Shown: positions 1 to 9,172 of the stretch, piece after piece | Position numbering within the stretch: position 1 is the stretch's first letter | Layout of the letters: every line of letters begins with the position of its first letter | From: Planctobacterium marinum | GTDB taxonomy: Bacteria > Pseudomonadota > Gammaproteobacteria > Enterobacterales > Alteromonadaceae | Assembly (NCBI RefSeq): GCF_036322805.1 | Contig: NZ_AP027272.1 | Span: 1,240,001-1,304,000 of the forward strand | DNA length: 64,000 bases | Reading direction: 5' to 3' | Position numbers and translations under genes: made by a program | Notes under the pieces: model-generated | What the model was told of the DNA's origin: nothing | The model's database searches: none | The model's input: the letters and a program-made list of their open reading frames with translations, nothing else

Positions 1-1208
1 TTTTATATGACGTCACTGCTTGGTCAAAACGCCTGACCCACAATGTTGATGTGGCTTATTGTAGCAAGCAAGCCAAAGTCGATCGCAAGCCATTGGATAC
101 AGAAGTATTACCTCCATTGCAACAATCTGGCGAGGGGGACTTGGCCTGGTTAGTGGATTGGCAACACACGGGTAGTGCGATGTTTTTGATTGATGCACTT
201 CGAGCTGGGCTGGTCATCTACAGCAGTGACAAAAGCTTTACCCAAAAAGGGCGAAAATTGGCAGAAGGTTCGCTTATTATTTACAAAAAGCAAGCAATCG
301 AAGATGCCGTTCAGGTGGTACAAAACTTGGCGCAGAAATATCAGGTTGAGCTGATCAATACCAATACCAGTTGGGTTGAAGATGGCGTTAATTTTGGCAG
401 TCAGCATGTGGTGAAAATGAAATCACCTGATATCGCTTTACTGTGGGACAGACCCACTTCTTCCTACCTCGCCGGGGCCACTCGTTATGTTTTTGAACGT
501 CAATTGGGGCACCCGGTACATACCATCGCAGCGCGTTATATAAACAATCTTGACCTGTTTGATTTTGATGTTTTGATTTTGCCCGGTGGAGATTACTCCG
601 ATTTGTTAACTACAAGTGGTACCGAGAAACTCAATACCTGGTTGCGCCGGGGAGGCGTGCTGATCGCGCTTAGTAGCAGTGTTGACTTTTTGGTGAAACA
701 ACAACTCAGTGCGTTGCAGAGAGAGAACAATCAAATTGATCCACAAAAGGCGCTAACGACGACAGACGAGTCACTAATTGACGATGCTCAGCAATATGAA
801 GCCATGCAAGTGGACCCACATCGAGGGATGGAAACATTTCCGGGCAATATCCTAAAGGTATTACCTAATCAAGAGCACTGGATGACAGTGGGTATTGATC
901 GGCCGATATACAGTTTTGCGTCAGGTAACGGCACCTATCAACCTTTACATCGTGGCCAAGGGGTTAATGTTGCTCACTATGCTGGTGCTGATGAAGTCCT
1001 TGCGAGCGGTTATCTATGGCAGGATTATCAAAAACAACTGGCATTTAAACCCTTTCTTACCGTTGAAGATATGGGTGAGGGCATGATCTTGAGCTTCCCT
1101 GAAAGCCCGACATTCCGTGGTCAGCAACCAGGTTTACACATGCTATGGATTAATGCTATTTGGCGAGGTGTGGCACATACCAAAGCCAACATACGCAATG
1201 GGCGCTAA
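1..1208 (+). CDS. M14 family zinc carboxypeptidase-like protein, C-terminal part (5' end outside window)
   Basis: The reading frame is open from the left edge. The first visible residues (LYDVTAW) resemble the end of the catalytic domain of M14 zinc carboxypeptidases, which often read YDVTAW-like here. A GTG at 51 could be mistaken for a start, but the homologous-looking residues before it indicate a truncated gene. The rest resembles the extra C-terminal region of large bacterial M14 proteins, including a glutamine-amidotransferase-like fold (VLILPGGDYSDLL around residue 175 counted from the GTG, then a GGVLIALSS strand). The zinc-binding motif would lie upstream and cannot be checked. It is probably a secreted or periplasmic peptidase. 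A hairpin with a T-run about 95 bp after the stop probably ends the transcript. Confidence 0.7.
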   Translation, partial: LYDVTAWSKRLTHNVDVAYCSKQAKVDRKPLDTEVLPPLQQSGEGDLAWLVDWQHTGSAMFLIDALRAGLVIYSSDKSFTQKGRKLAEGSLIIYKKQAIEDAVQVVQNLAQKYQVELINTNTSWVEDGVNFGSQHVVKMKSPDIALLWDRPTSSYLAGATRYVFERQLGHPVHTIAARYINNLDLFDFDVLILPGGDYSDLLTTSGTEKLNTWLRRGGVLIALSSSVDFLVKQQLSALQRENNQIDPQKALTTTDESLIDDAQQYEAMQVDPHRGMETFPGNILKVLPNQEHWMTVGIDRPIYSFASGNGTYQPLHRGQGVNVAHYAGADEVLASGYLWQDYQKQLAFKPFLTVEDMGEGMILSFPESPTFRGQQPGLHMLWINAIWRGVAHTKANIRNGR

Positions 1209-1302
1209 TAAAATGAGATTTGACTGTTGATGTTAACCGTAAGTCTGGGTGAAATTTTTTGAGTAATTTTGCCCGGGATCGGTTATATTAAATCCAATAG
1301 CA

Positions 1303-1336
1303 ACGAGCCCGGTCTGACTGACCCGGTTCGTTTTTT
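1303..1336 (+). terminator. Intrinsic terminator after the M14-like gene
   Basis: An 11-bp stem (ACGAGCCCGGT with ACCCGGTTCGT, one C-C mismatch and one G-T pair) with a 7-nt loop is followed directly by six T. It lies between the stop at 1208 and the ygiF start at 1366. Confidence 0.75.
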
Positions 1337-1365
1337 CATCTAAAAAAGGGTGTTTTTTCTCCTCC

Positions 1366-2868
1366 ATGGATAGCGAAATAGAGCTTAAGTTACTTGTCAC
1401 TGCGGATGCCGAAAGCAAGATTCGAGAGCAATTTCTACCACAACTCAAGGCGAGCATCGAGCATGAGTCGGTGCAGTTGTACAATTCCTATTACGATACA
1501 CCAGAACATGCTTTAAGGCAGCATGGCATGGGACTGAGGGTGCGCGGTAACAATGGCGATTACGAGCAAACCATAAAGAGCAAAGATGGCTCTGTAGGGG
1601 GATTGCACAAACGTGCGGAGCACAACGTTGATATCCCGTCTAATCAGTTAGATATCGCTCTTTTTCCCGATGGCATTTGGCCGGAAGCCCTTAACATAGA
1701 AGAATTAAAACAACAGCTTACCACTTTATTCAGCACTCATTTCAGGCGTGAGCAATATCAAATTCGATTGCCGGATGGCAGCCATGTGGAAATGGTATTC
1801 GACTCCGGTGAGATTGAAACGGATAAGTACCATACACCCGTTTGTGAAGTGGAGTTGGAACTGAAAAAAGGCCAATCAGATGCCCTGTTTCAATTGGCAC
1901 GACAACTGCTCGACATTATTCCTTTTCGGCTGGGATACAAAAGTAAAGCCCAACGCGGTTATGAGTTGTTCCTCGGCGAGGAAGCTGAGATGGCCCATAT
2001 CCGGCCTGAGTTCAAGCTAGGCAAAGAGGATAGCTTGCAAGAGGCCTTTATTATCTTGATGTCTGAGTTGGTACAGTATTGGCAATATTATGAGCAGCGC
2101 TTTGTGGAATTGGGTAAGGTGCGTGATATCGTCGAGCTGGTGGCTATCATGCGGTTGATGAAACGCAACCTTAAGCTGTTTGAAAAACACCTATCCTGTG
2201 CAGAGTTTTCTGAATTGTCTTTACAATTAAAAGAACAGCTCAAATATTGGGATTGGGTTGACGAGTTGGCTGATATAAAAGAGTTGTTATCCAAGAAGGG
2301 TTTTTATCGCAAGAAGTTGCAAAAGCAGGAAGTGGTAATGCGTCACTTACAGGCTCGTCAGACTCAGCTGTTGGAGATGCATCAACCTTTACAACTACTG
2401 CATCAATCGAGTTATGCCAGATTGCAGCTGAACATTCTTGAAATGCTGACTCACAAGCCCTGGACCAATGCGCCATTGTGGCAAGAAGAGTCCATTAATC
2501 GTCTCGCAAAAAAAGCAATACGGGAAGAGCTTAAGAGCATCTTCAGCTTGTTCCATTTTGAAACTAAAGAGTCAGTAAAAGCTTACCTCAAAAACTTACC
2601 TGCTTTGAATAAAGTGGTGGAGATACAAACACTTCTGGCAGGGGCTGTGGGTAATCGCACGGGCCAGAGTCTAAAGACCTGGACAGACTTGTTAGATGGT
2701 GCCGAAGAGCTTAAAGTGCTACACACTTTGGAAAAGAACTTACGAAAGTTGTTTTCTGAAGGGGAGGACAGTTTGATCCATTGGTGTGTGGCAAAACAAG
2801 AGAGCTTGTTAGAAGTGATGGAGTTGAGTCGCGAAGCCGCATTGTTGGCACAAGCTGAAGCGCTGTAA
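1366..2868 (+). CDS. ygiF: Inorganic triphosphatase with CYTH and CHAD domains
   Basis: The 500-residue protein starts with the CYTH signature ExExK (E4, E6, K8), the metal- and triphosphate-binding strand of the triphosphate tunnel metalloenzymes. The CYTH tunnel covers roughly residues 1-200, and a helical, charged CHAD domain, which in this family binds polyphosphate, fills about 215-495. This domain order and length match E. coli YgiF, which hydrolyses inorganic triphosphate to pyrophosphate and phosphate in the cytoplasm. In E. coli the gene sits beside glnE; here no glnE follows. The ATG at 1366 puts the ExExK at the very N-terminus as expected, although no strong Shine-Dalgarno sequence is seen. 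It is probably transcribed alone, since a terminator precedes it. Confidence 0.9.
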   Translation: MDSEIELKLLVTADAESKIREQFLPQLKASIEHESVQLYNSYYDTPEHALRQHGMGLRVRGNNGDYEQTIKSKDGSVGGLHKRAEHNVDIPSNQLDIALFPDGIWPEALNIEELKQQLTTLFSTHFRREQYQIRLPDGSHVEMVFDSGEIETDKYHTPVCEVELELKKGQSDALFQLARQLLDIIPFRLGYKSKAQRGYELFLGEEAEMAHIRPEFKLGKEDSLQEAFIILMSELVQYWQYYEQRFVELGKVRDIVELVAIMRLMKRNLKLFEKHLSCAEFSELSLQLKEQLKYWDWVDELADIKELLSKKGFYRKKLQKQEVVMRHLQARQTQLLEMHQPLQLLHQSSYARLQLNILEMLTHKPWTNAPLWQEESINRLAKKAIREELKSIFSLFHFETKESVKAYLKNLPALNKVVEIQTLLAGAVGNRTGQSLKTWTDLLDGAEELKVLHTLEKNLRKLFSEGEDSLIHWCVAKQESLLEVMELSREAALLAQAEAL

Positions 2869-2981
2869 AGGACACCTCTGAATTCAAGGAATATTGTTAG
2901 TTTCCGATAACTTACACATTATCTGCGGTAATTTGTGGTGGAAGGTGCCGCAAACCATAACAAGAGTGATATAACAGCACC

Positions 2982-4091
2982 ATGCTAAGCTTAGGATTTA
3001 TACTCTGGCTCATTCCTCTGGTCCTCATCTGGGTCAGATATGACAATATGCCTCATGCATCCAACGTGCTGTTTGCTATTCTGCTTTTGCCTTTTGTTAT
3101 GTTGGACGAAATACTGCGCTTTTCCGGGCTATTGCCGGAATTTCCGTTTCTGATAGGTGTATTCCAGTTTATTCCTGTATTACTGGCTGCTCAGGTCTAT
3201 CTGGCCATGCATAATATGCTGATTGAGAAGCCGGTGCACAATAAGTGGGTGCACAAAGCCATCGCGACGTTTTTCTTTGTCGCACAAGTCCCTTTTTTAT
3301 TGTTTTCTGATGAAGCCAAAGTTGCATTGTTCAGCAACCCGCCTATGGGTGCTATTGCAGATAACTGGCCTTTTTACGTTTATTATATGTTCATTAATTT
3401 CGCTATTTTAATTTACGCCTTAAAAATCGACGATATGGTGAAAGAGTACGATTTCCATCTGTCCGACCAGGTGGTGGATATCACGCAGTACGAGTTGCCT
3501 GAAACCATGAAGCTATTCTCTGGTTTGGTGAGTATCTCATTTGGTGCTATTTTGCTGGTGATCGTGACGGCTCTGAATTTAATTCAGTTCAGTTATTGGC
3601 AAGGGATTATTTCGCTGCTTCATTTTGGCATTTTCTATGTCATTATTTTGCTGCTGTTGCAGCGCAGAAGGTATTCTCCTTGCCCAATTGATGCCGAAGA
3701 CCTTAGCGATCGTACCTATTCAGAAGAAGAGATGCGTCTTACCTTGGCAAAAGCGGAGCGGGCTATTATTCGCAATAAGCTCTATAAAGCGCTGGGTTTG
3801 CGTTTACGCACCTTGGCAGACTTAGCTGAGATTGAACCCAAAGACTTGGCCGTGGCCACTCGCAGTATTTTAAATCGCAATTTTCGAGCGTATATGTACC
3901 ACTACCGCCTGGAGTATGCGAAAAAGATTATTCTTCGTTCTGACATTAAGATTTCAGCGATAGCTAAACGCCTTGGTTTTACTTCGGAAAAGGTGTTGAG
4001 CGAAATGTTTGTCAAATATGTGCAGAACATGGCTTCTGATGATGCCTTGTCACAAGAAGAGCACGACCGCCTGATGCATCGCAAGAATTAG
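2982..4091 (+). CDS. Membrane-bound AraC-type transcriptional regulator
   Basis: The N-terminal 230 residues consist of about seven hydrophobic segments separated by short charged loops, like a small integral-membrane sensor. The C-terminal part (about 265-345) looks like a pair of AraC/XylS helix-turn-helix units: RTLADLAEIEPKDLA for the first, then KISAIAKRLGFTSEKVLSEMF, the typical second-helix pattern IA..LGF.S...F. Known relatives combine a multi-spanning membrane input domain with an HTH_18 output and are thought to act on nearby genes from the membrane. The input signal cannot be told. The gene stands alone, with ygiF 113 bp upstream and mutH convergent 6 bp downstream, so no obvious target operon is visible. 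Confidence 0.75.
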   Translation: MLSLGFILWLIPLVLIWVRYDNMPHASNVLFAILLLPFVMLDEILRFSGLLPEFPFLIGVFQFIPVLLAAQVYLAMHNMLIEKPVHNKWVHKAIATFFFVAQVPFLLFSDEAKVALFSNPPMGAIADNWPFYVYYMFINFAILIYALKIDDMVKEYDFHLSDQVVDITQYELPETMKLFSGLVSISFGAILLVIVTALNLIQFSYWQGIISLLHFGIFYVIILLLLQRRRYSPCPIDAEDLSDRTYSEEEMRLTLAKAERAIIRNKLYKALGLRLRTLADLAEIEPKDLAVATRSILNRNFRAYMYHYRLEYAKKIILRSDIKISAIAKRLGFTSEKVLSEMFVKYVQNMASDDALSQEEHDRLMHRKN

Positions 4092-4097
4092 TTTGAT

Positions 4098-4775
4098 TTA
4101 GCGGTCAAACGCGCAATCAATGATTTCTTGCGTGAAGTTTTTGCGTAAATAAAAGCCTCTAGGGCGGGTTTTAATCATTTGCCCGTCAACGCCCGTTGCA
4201 TCAGTTACCACAGAGCCATCAGCAGCTTTGGGACGCAGTTGCAGTACATCTCCAGCTTTAGCGCTCAATGATTCAATGTTGCCTAACGCTATATTATCCA
4301 TGTGCTCTTCCCAGTCATGTCGCAATCGCTGTTCCTGAAGTGCATTGGGTTGCCAGAAGATACCAGTGCCTACCTGGCGCTGTGCTGGAGAAATATTACG
4401 TTGCCCAATTACCGGTAACCAAAGGACATGCTGCAGTTTGTTGCGGACATTACAGTTTTGCCAGTTGAGCCCAGCATTGCCGGTGAGGTGGGCATAACAT
4501 ACGTAGGTGGTTTCTAATACTTTACCTGTTGTGGTAATAGGTAAGGTTTTTAGTTCAATACCCAGATTGACAAAGTCTTGTTCCGGTTTTGAGCCCGCAC
4601 TGGCACCCAGCCACAATTCTATCAGTTGCCCTGTCCAGCCTTTTTCCTTTTTAAAATTGGCCGGTACTTTAATGTTGGCACTACAGGCCAGGTCACCGAG
4701 ACTCAAACCTGCGATGGCGTTAACTCGGTGTTGTAATTCTTCGAGCGTGTCGGGTGGGGTGGATGGCGGTGTCAT
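4098..4775 (-). CDS. mutH: DNA mismatch repair endonuclease MutH
   Basis: The 225-residue product matches the MutH/Sau3AI nuclease fold. The catalytic set of E. coli (E56, D70, E77, K79) corresponds to E53, D67, E74 and K76, within LIELWLG and QDFVNLGIELKTLPI. MutH nicks the unmethylated strand at hemimethylated GATC sites when activated by MutL during methyl-directed mismatch repair, so its presence suggests a Dam-methylating host. The ATG at 4775 is preceded by a GGGAGAG stretch very close to the start. The gene is divergent from rppH, 125 bp away, as in many gammaproteobacteria, and convergent with the AraC-type gene. Confidence 0.95.
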   Translation of the reverse strand: MTPPSTPPDTLEELQHRVNAIAGLSLGDLACSANIKVPANFKKEKGWTGQLIELWLGASAGSKPEQDFVNLGIELKTLPITTTGKVLETTYVCYAHLTGNAGLNWQNCNVRNKLQHVLWLPVIGQRNISPAQRQVGTGIFWQPNALQEQRLRHDWEEHMDNIALGNIESLSAKAGDVLQLRPKAADGSVVTDATGVDGQMIKTRPRGFYLRKNFTQEIIDCAFDR

Positions 4776-4900
4776 GCTCTCCCTTACTAAAAATGATCGG
4801 TAACAGAATTGTTGTGTTTTTGTGACTAAAAGGAACTAGGCAATTATGACACTTTGTGGAAGAATGGGGAACATAACAATATTTGTGCCCGGGAGTCTAA

Positions 4901-5422
4901 GTGATTGACACAGAAGGATTCCGCGCAAATGTGGGCATAGTGATTTGTAATCGCAACGGTCAGGTTTTTTGGGCCAGAAGATTTGGGCAGCATTCCTGGC
5001 AGTTTCCACAGGGCGGTATCGATGAAGGCGAGTCGGCTGAAGAGGCCATGTTCAGAGAGCTACATGAGGAGGTAGGACTAAAATCACATCAGGTTAAAAT
5101 ATTACGGGTGACTAAAAACTGGATCCGCTATCGTTTACCGAAGCGATTGATTCGACAAGATTCAAATCCAGTATGCATTGGACAAAAACAAAAATGGTTT
5201 TTGTTGCAGCTAACCTGTGCCGATGAAGATGTGAACTTGTTGCACTCAGGGCATCCTGAGTTTGATGACTGGCGATGGGTAAGCTACTGGTATCCAATTC
5301 GCAACGTTGTTTCTTTCAAACGAGATGTCTATCGGAGGGTGATGAAGGAGTTTGTTTCAGTGGCTATGAATCTGAACAAAAATAGCTCTGAGCAAAAACG
5401 CAAAAAGCGGCGACGAAGATAA
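4901..5422 (+). CDS. rppH: RNA pyrophosphohydrolase RppH
   Basis: This Nudix hydrolase of 173 residues carries the complete box G(x5)E(x7)REUxEExGU at residues 38-60 (GGIDEGE ... RELHEEVGL). The family removes pyrophosphate from 5'-triphosphate mRNA ends and so triggers RNase E-dependent decay. The N-terminus ([15 protein letters not shown]) is characteristic of RppH rather than other Nudix enzymes. The start is a GTG at 4901, supported by GGGAG a few bases upstream. The C-terminus is a basic tail (QKRKKRRRR), plausible for RNA contact. ptsP follows after 16 bp, so the two are probably co-transcribed, as in E. coli. Confidence 0.95.
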   Translation: MIDTEGFRANVGIVICNRNGQVFWARRFGQHSWQFPQGGIDEGESAEEAMFRELHEEVGLKSHQVKILRVTKNWIRYRLPKRLIRQDSNPVCIGQKQKWFLLQLTCADEDVNLLHSGHPEFDDWRWVSYWYPIRNVVSFKRDVYRRVMKEFVSVAMNLNKNSSEQKRKKRRRR

Positions 5423-5438
5423 CGGTGTATCATAATCT

Positions 5439-7718
5439 ATGCTGAGCACACTGAGACAGATAGTTGAAGAAATAGGGCATATTCCGGTGCTGGAAGAAGC
5501 CCTGCAGCGTGTTAGCTATCTGTTGCAACAGGCCATGAAAGTTGACTGTTGTGCTATCTATCTGGCCGATACTGATAACCAGTGTTTTGTGTTGGTGGCT
5601 ACCGAAGGTCTGGCCAAAGAGGCCATAGGTGAAACCCGAATCGGATTCTCCGAGGGAATAATTGGCTGGATTGGCCAACGTGAAGAGCCCATCAATATCG
5701 CTGATGCCCAGTCCCATCCTCGTTTTAAACATTACCCCGATGTAAAAGAAGAAAGTTATCACGCCTTTTTAGGTGCCCCCATCATACACCAGCGCAAAGT
5801 TCTAGGCGTGGTTTCGCTACAACAAAAATCCCGACGTCGCTTCGCCGAAGAAGAAGAATCTTTATTGATCACTTTAGCGGCGCAGATGGCTTTGGAGGTA
5901 GCTAATGCTGAGGCGCGAGGCGCGGTAAAATTATCGGGGGTTGATGGTATTCAGCTTTGGCAGAAAGCCTTGTACGGGCGCCCCGGCTCGTCAGGATTAG
6001 CACTCGGGGTGGGTTATCAGCCCAACAAAAAAGCCCGCTTGTCGGATTACCTTGCCACTCGTTGCGAAAAGTTCGAACAGGAAATTTCTCGCTATCGCAG
6101 AGCTGTTAAGCGCACTAAAACAGATATTCGAAAGCTCACCTTGCAAGTCACTCAAAATGTTCCGCAAGATGTCGCCAATATTTTCCAGACCTATGATTTT
6201 CTGCTGGATGCCGCCAGTTTAGGCAAGGAAGTTGAAGCTAAAATTCGCGATGGTTGGGATGCCGCCACCTCCTTGAAACAAGTGGTGGATAGCTACGCCA
6301 GACAATTCTCACAGATGCAAGATATTTACATGCAAGAACGCGCTGTCGATGTGATTGATTTGGGAGACCGAGTGTTTGGCCGTCTTGTTGACGATAAGCG
6401 TCGAGCGGCACCAATTCCGGACAAAGCCATTTTGGTGGCTGAAGAGATCACCGCCACTATGTTAGCGGAAATACCGGTAAAGAAACTGCAGGGCATTATT
6501 GCTATGCGCGGCTCCGTAAACTCTCACGCCGCAATACTAGCAAGAGCGATGGGAATACCGGCCGTCTTGGGGGTCACAGAGTTACATGTCAGCCACCTCG
6601 CTGGTAAAGAAGTGTTATTGGATGGCTACTCTGGTGAAATCACCGTTGCACCAGAGCTGCAAAAGCGCCTTAGCTTTGAAGCGCTGGTGAAAGAAGAAAA
6701 AGAGCTCAATAAAATTGTATCGGCCGAAGAAGAAGCTGAGGCTATTACACAAGATGGCCAGGCTATTGGCTTATATCTCAATGTGGGATTATCTCAAGAG
6801 CTGGAAAACCAGTCCAGTGCTCTGGCTGATGGTGTAGGCTTGTATCGCAGCGAAATGCCATTTATGGCTCGGGACCGTTTCCCGGGCGAAGAGGAGCAAC
6901 GTTTGCTGTATCGCACTTTGTTGGACAAGTACGCGCCTCGTCCTGTAACTATGAGGACACTGGACGTGGGCGGCGACAAACCGCTACCTTATTTTCCTTT
7001 TCAGGAAGAAAACCCGTTTTTGGGGTGGCGTGGCATCCGCATGACGCTGGACCATCCGGAGATCTTTTTGGTACAAGTCAGGGCCATGATCAAAGCCAGT
7101 ATCGGCTTGCACAATCTGCAAATTATGTTGCCCATGATCACTTCAATTGAAGAGGTAAAAGAAGCCAAGCGACTCATTAGGCAAGCTTTTTATGAGGTGC
7201 GTGAAGAGGCAAATCGCGAAGGACTAGAGATTAGAAAACCCAAGATTGGGGTAATGCTGGAAGTACCTTCGGTGCTCTGGCAACTTCAAGAGTTAGCCGA
7301 GCTGGTGGACTTTTTCTCCGTAGGCAGTAATGACTTAACCCAATACCTTTTAGCGGTGGACCGCAACAACCCCAGAGTCTCAGACCTGTATCAAAGTTAT
7401 CATCCTGCGGTGTTGAGAGCACTTTATCAAATTGCACAAGTGGCCAATCAACACGACATTCCTGTTACCGTTTGTGGCGAATTAGCTGCTGAACCCGCCG
7501 GTGTCATGTTGCTGCTGGCAATGGGGTATAGCAAATTAAGTATCAATGGCCATGCCATCGCACGAGTGAAGTGGGTTATTCGGCGTCAAACTGAGGCCAA
7601 AATGCAGGACGTATTGCAAAAGGCATTAGCTCTGATGGAAGCGTCTGAAATCCGTGATTTCCTTAACATGGAGTTAGAATATCTGGGGCTGGGGGGCCTC
7701 GTCAGAGCGGGTAAATAA
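5439..7718 (+). CDS. ptsP: Phosphoenolpyruvate-protein phosphotransferase PtsP (EI-Ntr)
   Basis: This is the 759-residue enzyme I of the nitrogen PTS. A GAF domain occupies about residues 1-160, followed by the enzyme I HPr-binding region (180-310), the swivelling phosphohistidine domain with the active histidine in GSVNSHAAILARA (H363), and the PEP-binding TIM barrel (about 430-740, with VPSVLWQ, SNDLTQY and the CGELA cysteine). It passes phosphate from PEP to NPr and then EIIA-Ntr, linking nitrogen and potassium status to regulation. The length agrees with E. coli PtsP (748). It lies 16 bp after rppH and 83 bp before lgt. Confidence 0.95.
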   Translation: MLSTLRQIVEEIGHIPVLEEALQRVSYLLQQAMKVDCCAIYLADTDNQCFVLVATEGLAKEAIGETRIGFSEGIIGWIGQREEPINIADAQSHPRFKHYPDVKEESYHAFLGAPIIHQRKVLGVVSLQQKSRRRFAEEEESLLITLAAQMALEVANAEARGAVKLSGVDGIQLWQKALYGRPGSSGLALGVGYQPNKKARLSDYLATRCEKFEQEISRYRRAVKRTKTDIRKLTLQVTQNVPQDVANIFQTYDFLLDAASLGKEVEAKIRDGWDAATSLKQVVDSYARQFSQMQDIYMQERAVDVIDLGDRVFGRLVDDKRRAAPIPDKAILVAEEITATMLAEIPVKKLQGIIAMRGSVNSHAAILARAMGIPAVLGVTELHVSHLAGKEVLLDGYSGEITVAPELQKRLSFEALVKEEKELNKIVSAEEEAEAITQDGQAIGLYLNVGLSQELENQSSALADGVGLYRSEMPFMARDRFPGEEEQRLLYRTLLDKYAPRPVTMRTLDVGGDKPLPYFPFQEENPFLGWRGIRMTLDHPEIFLVQVRAMIKASIGLHNLQIMLPMITSIEEVKEAKRLIRQAFYEVREEANREGLEIRKPKIGVMLEVPSVLWQLQELAELVDFFSVGSNDLTQYLLAVDRNNPRVSDLYQSYHPAVLRALYQIAQVANQHDIPVTVCGELAAEPAGVMLLLAMGYSKLSINGHAIARVKWVIRRQTEAKMQDVLQKALALMEASEIRDFLNMELEYLGLGGLVRAGK

Positions 7719-7801
7719 TGATTCATCATGCTGTCTTACAAATAGGCTAGCATCCTGCTAACATGCCGCCTGCAAATATGAATTCCTAAGCGATAGAACT
7801 T

Positions 7802-8602
7802 ATGTCCGACAATTTTATTACTTTCCCCGCGATTGACCCTGTTATTTTCAGTATTGGGCCCGTCAGCCTCAGATGGTATGGCATGATGTACCTGATTGGT
7901 TTTGTCGCCGCTTTCATGCTGGCCAATCGACGCTTACATCGCACTCCCTGGAGTAAGGATGAATTGAGTGACATGCTATTTTATGGCTTCCTTGGGGTTA
8001 TTGTGGGAGGCCGTATTGGTTATGTGTTGTTTTATCAGTTTGACCTGTTTCTGTCGGACCCGTTATATCTGTTTAAGATCTGGACTGGTGGTATGTCATT
8101 CCACGGGGGATTGTTAGGCGTTATTGCTGCGTTGTATTGGTTTGCCAGGAAAAAGCAAACCAGTTTGTTCTATGTTGGCGATTTTGTCGCTCCCCTTGTC
8201 CCTATTGGTTTAGGTGCCGGCCGGATTGGTAATTTTATCAATGCCGAGTTGTGGGGGCGTACCACTGATGTACCTTGGGGGGTGGTTTTCCCCAATGCCG
8301 GCGCGCTGCCACGTCATCCGTCACAGCTGTATGAGTTCTTTCTGGAAGGCTTAGTGCTGTTCTTAATTTTGTGGTTCTACTCTAAAAAAGAACGTCCGGT
8401 TGGAGCCGTTGGAGGTTTGTTTTTAGTGGGCTATGGCGCGTTTCGCTTTATCGTAGAGTATTTCCGTGAACCGGATGCCCACCTCGGGTTGTACGGTGGT
8501 CTTATTTCTCAAGGACAAGTCCTGTCGCTACCCATGGTGATTATCGGGGCCATTATAATGTTGCGAGCCTACAAAAAGGCCGCTGCACAGCCAGTAAAAT
8601 AA
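7802..8602 (+). CDS. lgt: Prolipoprotein diacylglyceryl transferase
   Basis: This 266-residue inner-membrane enzyme has seven or so hydrophobic segments. It shows the Lgt hallmarks: MSFHGGLLG (the essential His-Gly-Gly loop), the signature [14 protein letters not shown], and a C-terminal [11 protein letters not shown]. Lgt transfers the diacylglyceryl group of phosphatidylglycerol to the lipobox cysteine of prolipoproteins, the first step of lipoprotein maturation. The rppH-ptsP-lgt order is the ancestral gammaproteobacterial one. In E. coli thyA comes next in the same operon, but here a GNAT gene follows after only 16 bp (from the preferred TTG) and thyA is reversed. Confidence 0.96.
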   Translation: MSDNFITFPAIDPVIFSIGPVSLRWYGMMYLIGFVAAFMLANRRLHRTPWSKDELSDMLFYGFLGVIVGGRIGYVLFYQFDLFLSDPLYLFKIWTGGMSFHGGLLGVIAALYWFARKKQTSLFYVGDFVAPLVPIGLGAGRIGNFINAELWGRTTDVPWGVVFPNAGALPRHPSQLYEFFLEGLVLFLILWFYSKKERPVGAVGGLFLVGYGAFRFIVEYFREPDAHLGLYGGLISQGQVLSLPMVIIGAIIMLRAYKKAAAQPVK

Positions 8603-8618
8603 TCACAGGTTGAGCGTT

Positions 8619-9074
8619 TTGAAATTCAGAGCCGCGACCGCAGATGATATTCCTGAATTGCTGGAGTTAGAGCAGGCAGTCGTAGAGGCTGAGCGCCCCT
8701 TCAATGGCCAGATAAAACCGGGGCGTCCAAAATACTACGACCTGGCTGCGCTCATTGAGCAAGCGCAAAGCTATTTGCTGGTGGCTGAAATCAATAATGA
8801 GATTGCGGCTACAGGTTACGTTAAACTGCGTGACTCAAAGCCATCTTTAAACCATGCCCGGGATGGCTATCTGGGGTTTATGTACGTAGCACCAGATTAT
8901 CGCGGGCAAGGTCTGAATCAAAAAGTCATTAGCCATCTTATAGATTGGGCCAAAGAGCAAGGTGTTCATGATTTTTATTTAGATGTGTATACCCAGAATC
9001 AGGCAGCTATCAAGGCTTATGCAAAACTGGGCTTCGAGCCATCATTACTGGAAATGAAATTGCAGGTGCGTTGA
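8619..9074 (+). CDS. GNAT family N-acetyltransferase
   Basis: This small protein of about 151 residues has a GNAT fold. The acetyl-CoA loop is seen in VAPDYRGQGLNQKVISHLIDWA (RGQG pyrophosphate-binding turn), followed by the typical C-terminal NQAAIKAYAKLGFEP. The substrate is unknown. The frame is open from a TTG at 8610, but the TTG at 8619 is better: the AGG at 8607-8609 then sits nine bases upstream and the product begins MKFRAATADD, a common GNAT opening. It probably shares the lgt transcript. It has no counterpart between lgt and thyA in E. coli, so it looks like an insertion into that operon. Confidence 0.8.
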   Translation: MKFRAATADDIPELLELEQAVVEAERPFNGQIKPGRPKYYDLAALIEQAQSYLLVAEINNEIAATGYVKLRDSKPSLNHARDGYLGFMYVAPDYRGQGLNQKVISHLIDWAKEQGVHDFYLDVYTQNQAAIKAYAKLGFEPSLLEMKLQVR

Positions 9075-9119
9075 ATCACCTGTACATCCAATCACCTGTA
9101 CATCCAATCACCTGTACAT
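9075..9119. repeat. Tandem repeat, 16-bp unit x 2.8
   Basis: Two perfect copies of ATCACCTGTACATCCA and a third partial copy begin at the first base after the GNAT stop codon. Each copy contains the palindrome TGTACA and a CACCTG that can pair with CAGGTG at 9063-9068. Confidence 0.95.
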
Positions 9120-9131
9120 TTGCACAAATTG

Positions 9132-9172
9132 CGCCGAAGTAAAAACTACGCCGAGGTAAAAATTACACCGAA
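9132..9172. repeat. Tandem repeat, 17-bp unit x 2.4, overlapping the thyA 3' end
   Basis: Units start at 9132, 9149 and 9166 (CGCCGAAGTAAAAACTA, CGCCGAGGTAAAAATTA, then a partial CACCGAA). The second unit supplies the thyA stop codon (TTA at 9163-9165 on the plus strand). The copies differ at two positions, so the duplication is not brand new. Confidence 0.9.

Noticed and set aside
51-1208. Complete gene starting at the GTG at 51
   Set aside because: The frame is open to the left edge and the residues before the GTG resemble the end of an M14 catalytic domain, so the gene is truncated by the window, not short.
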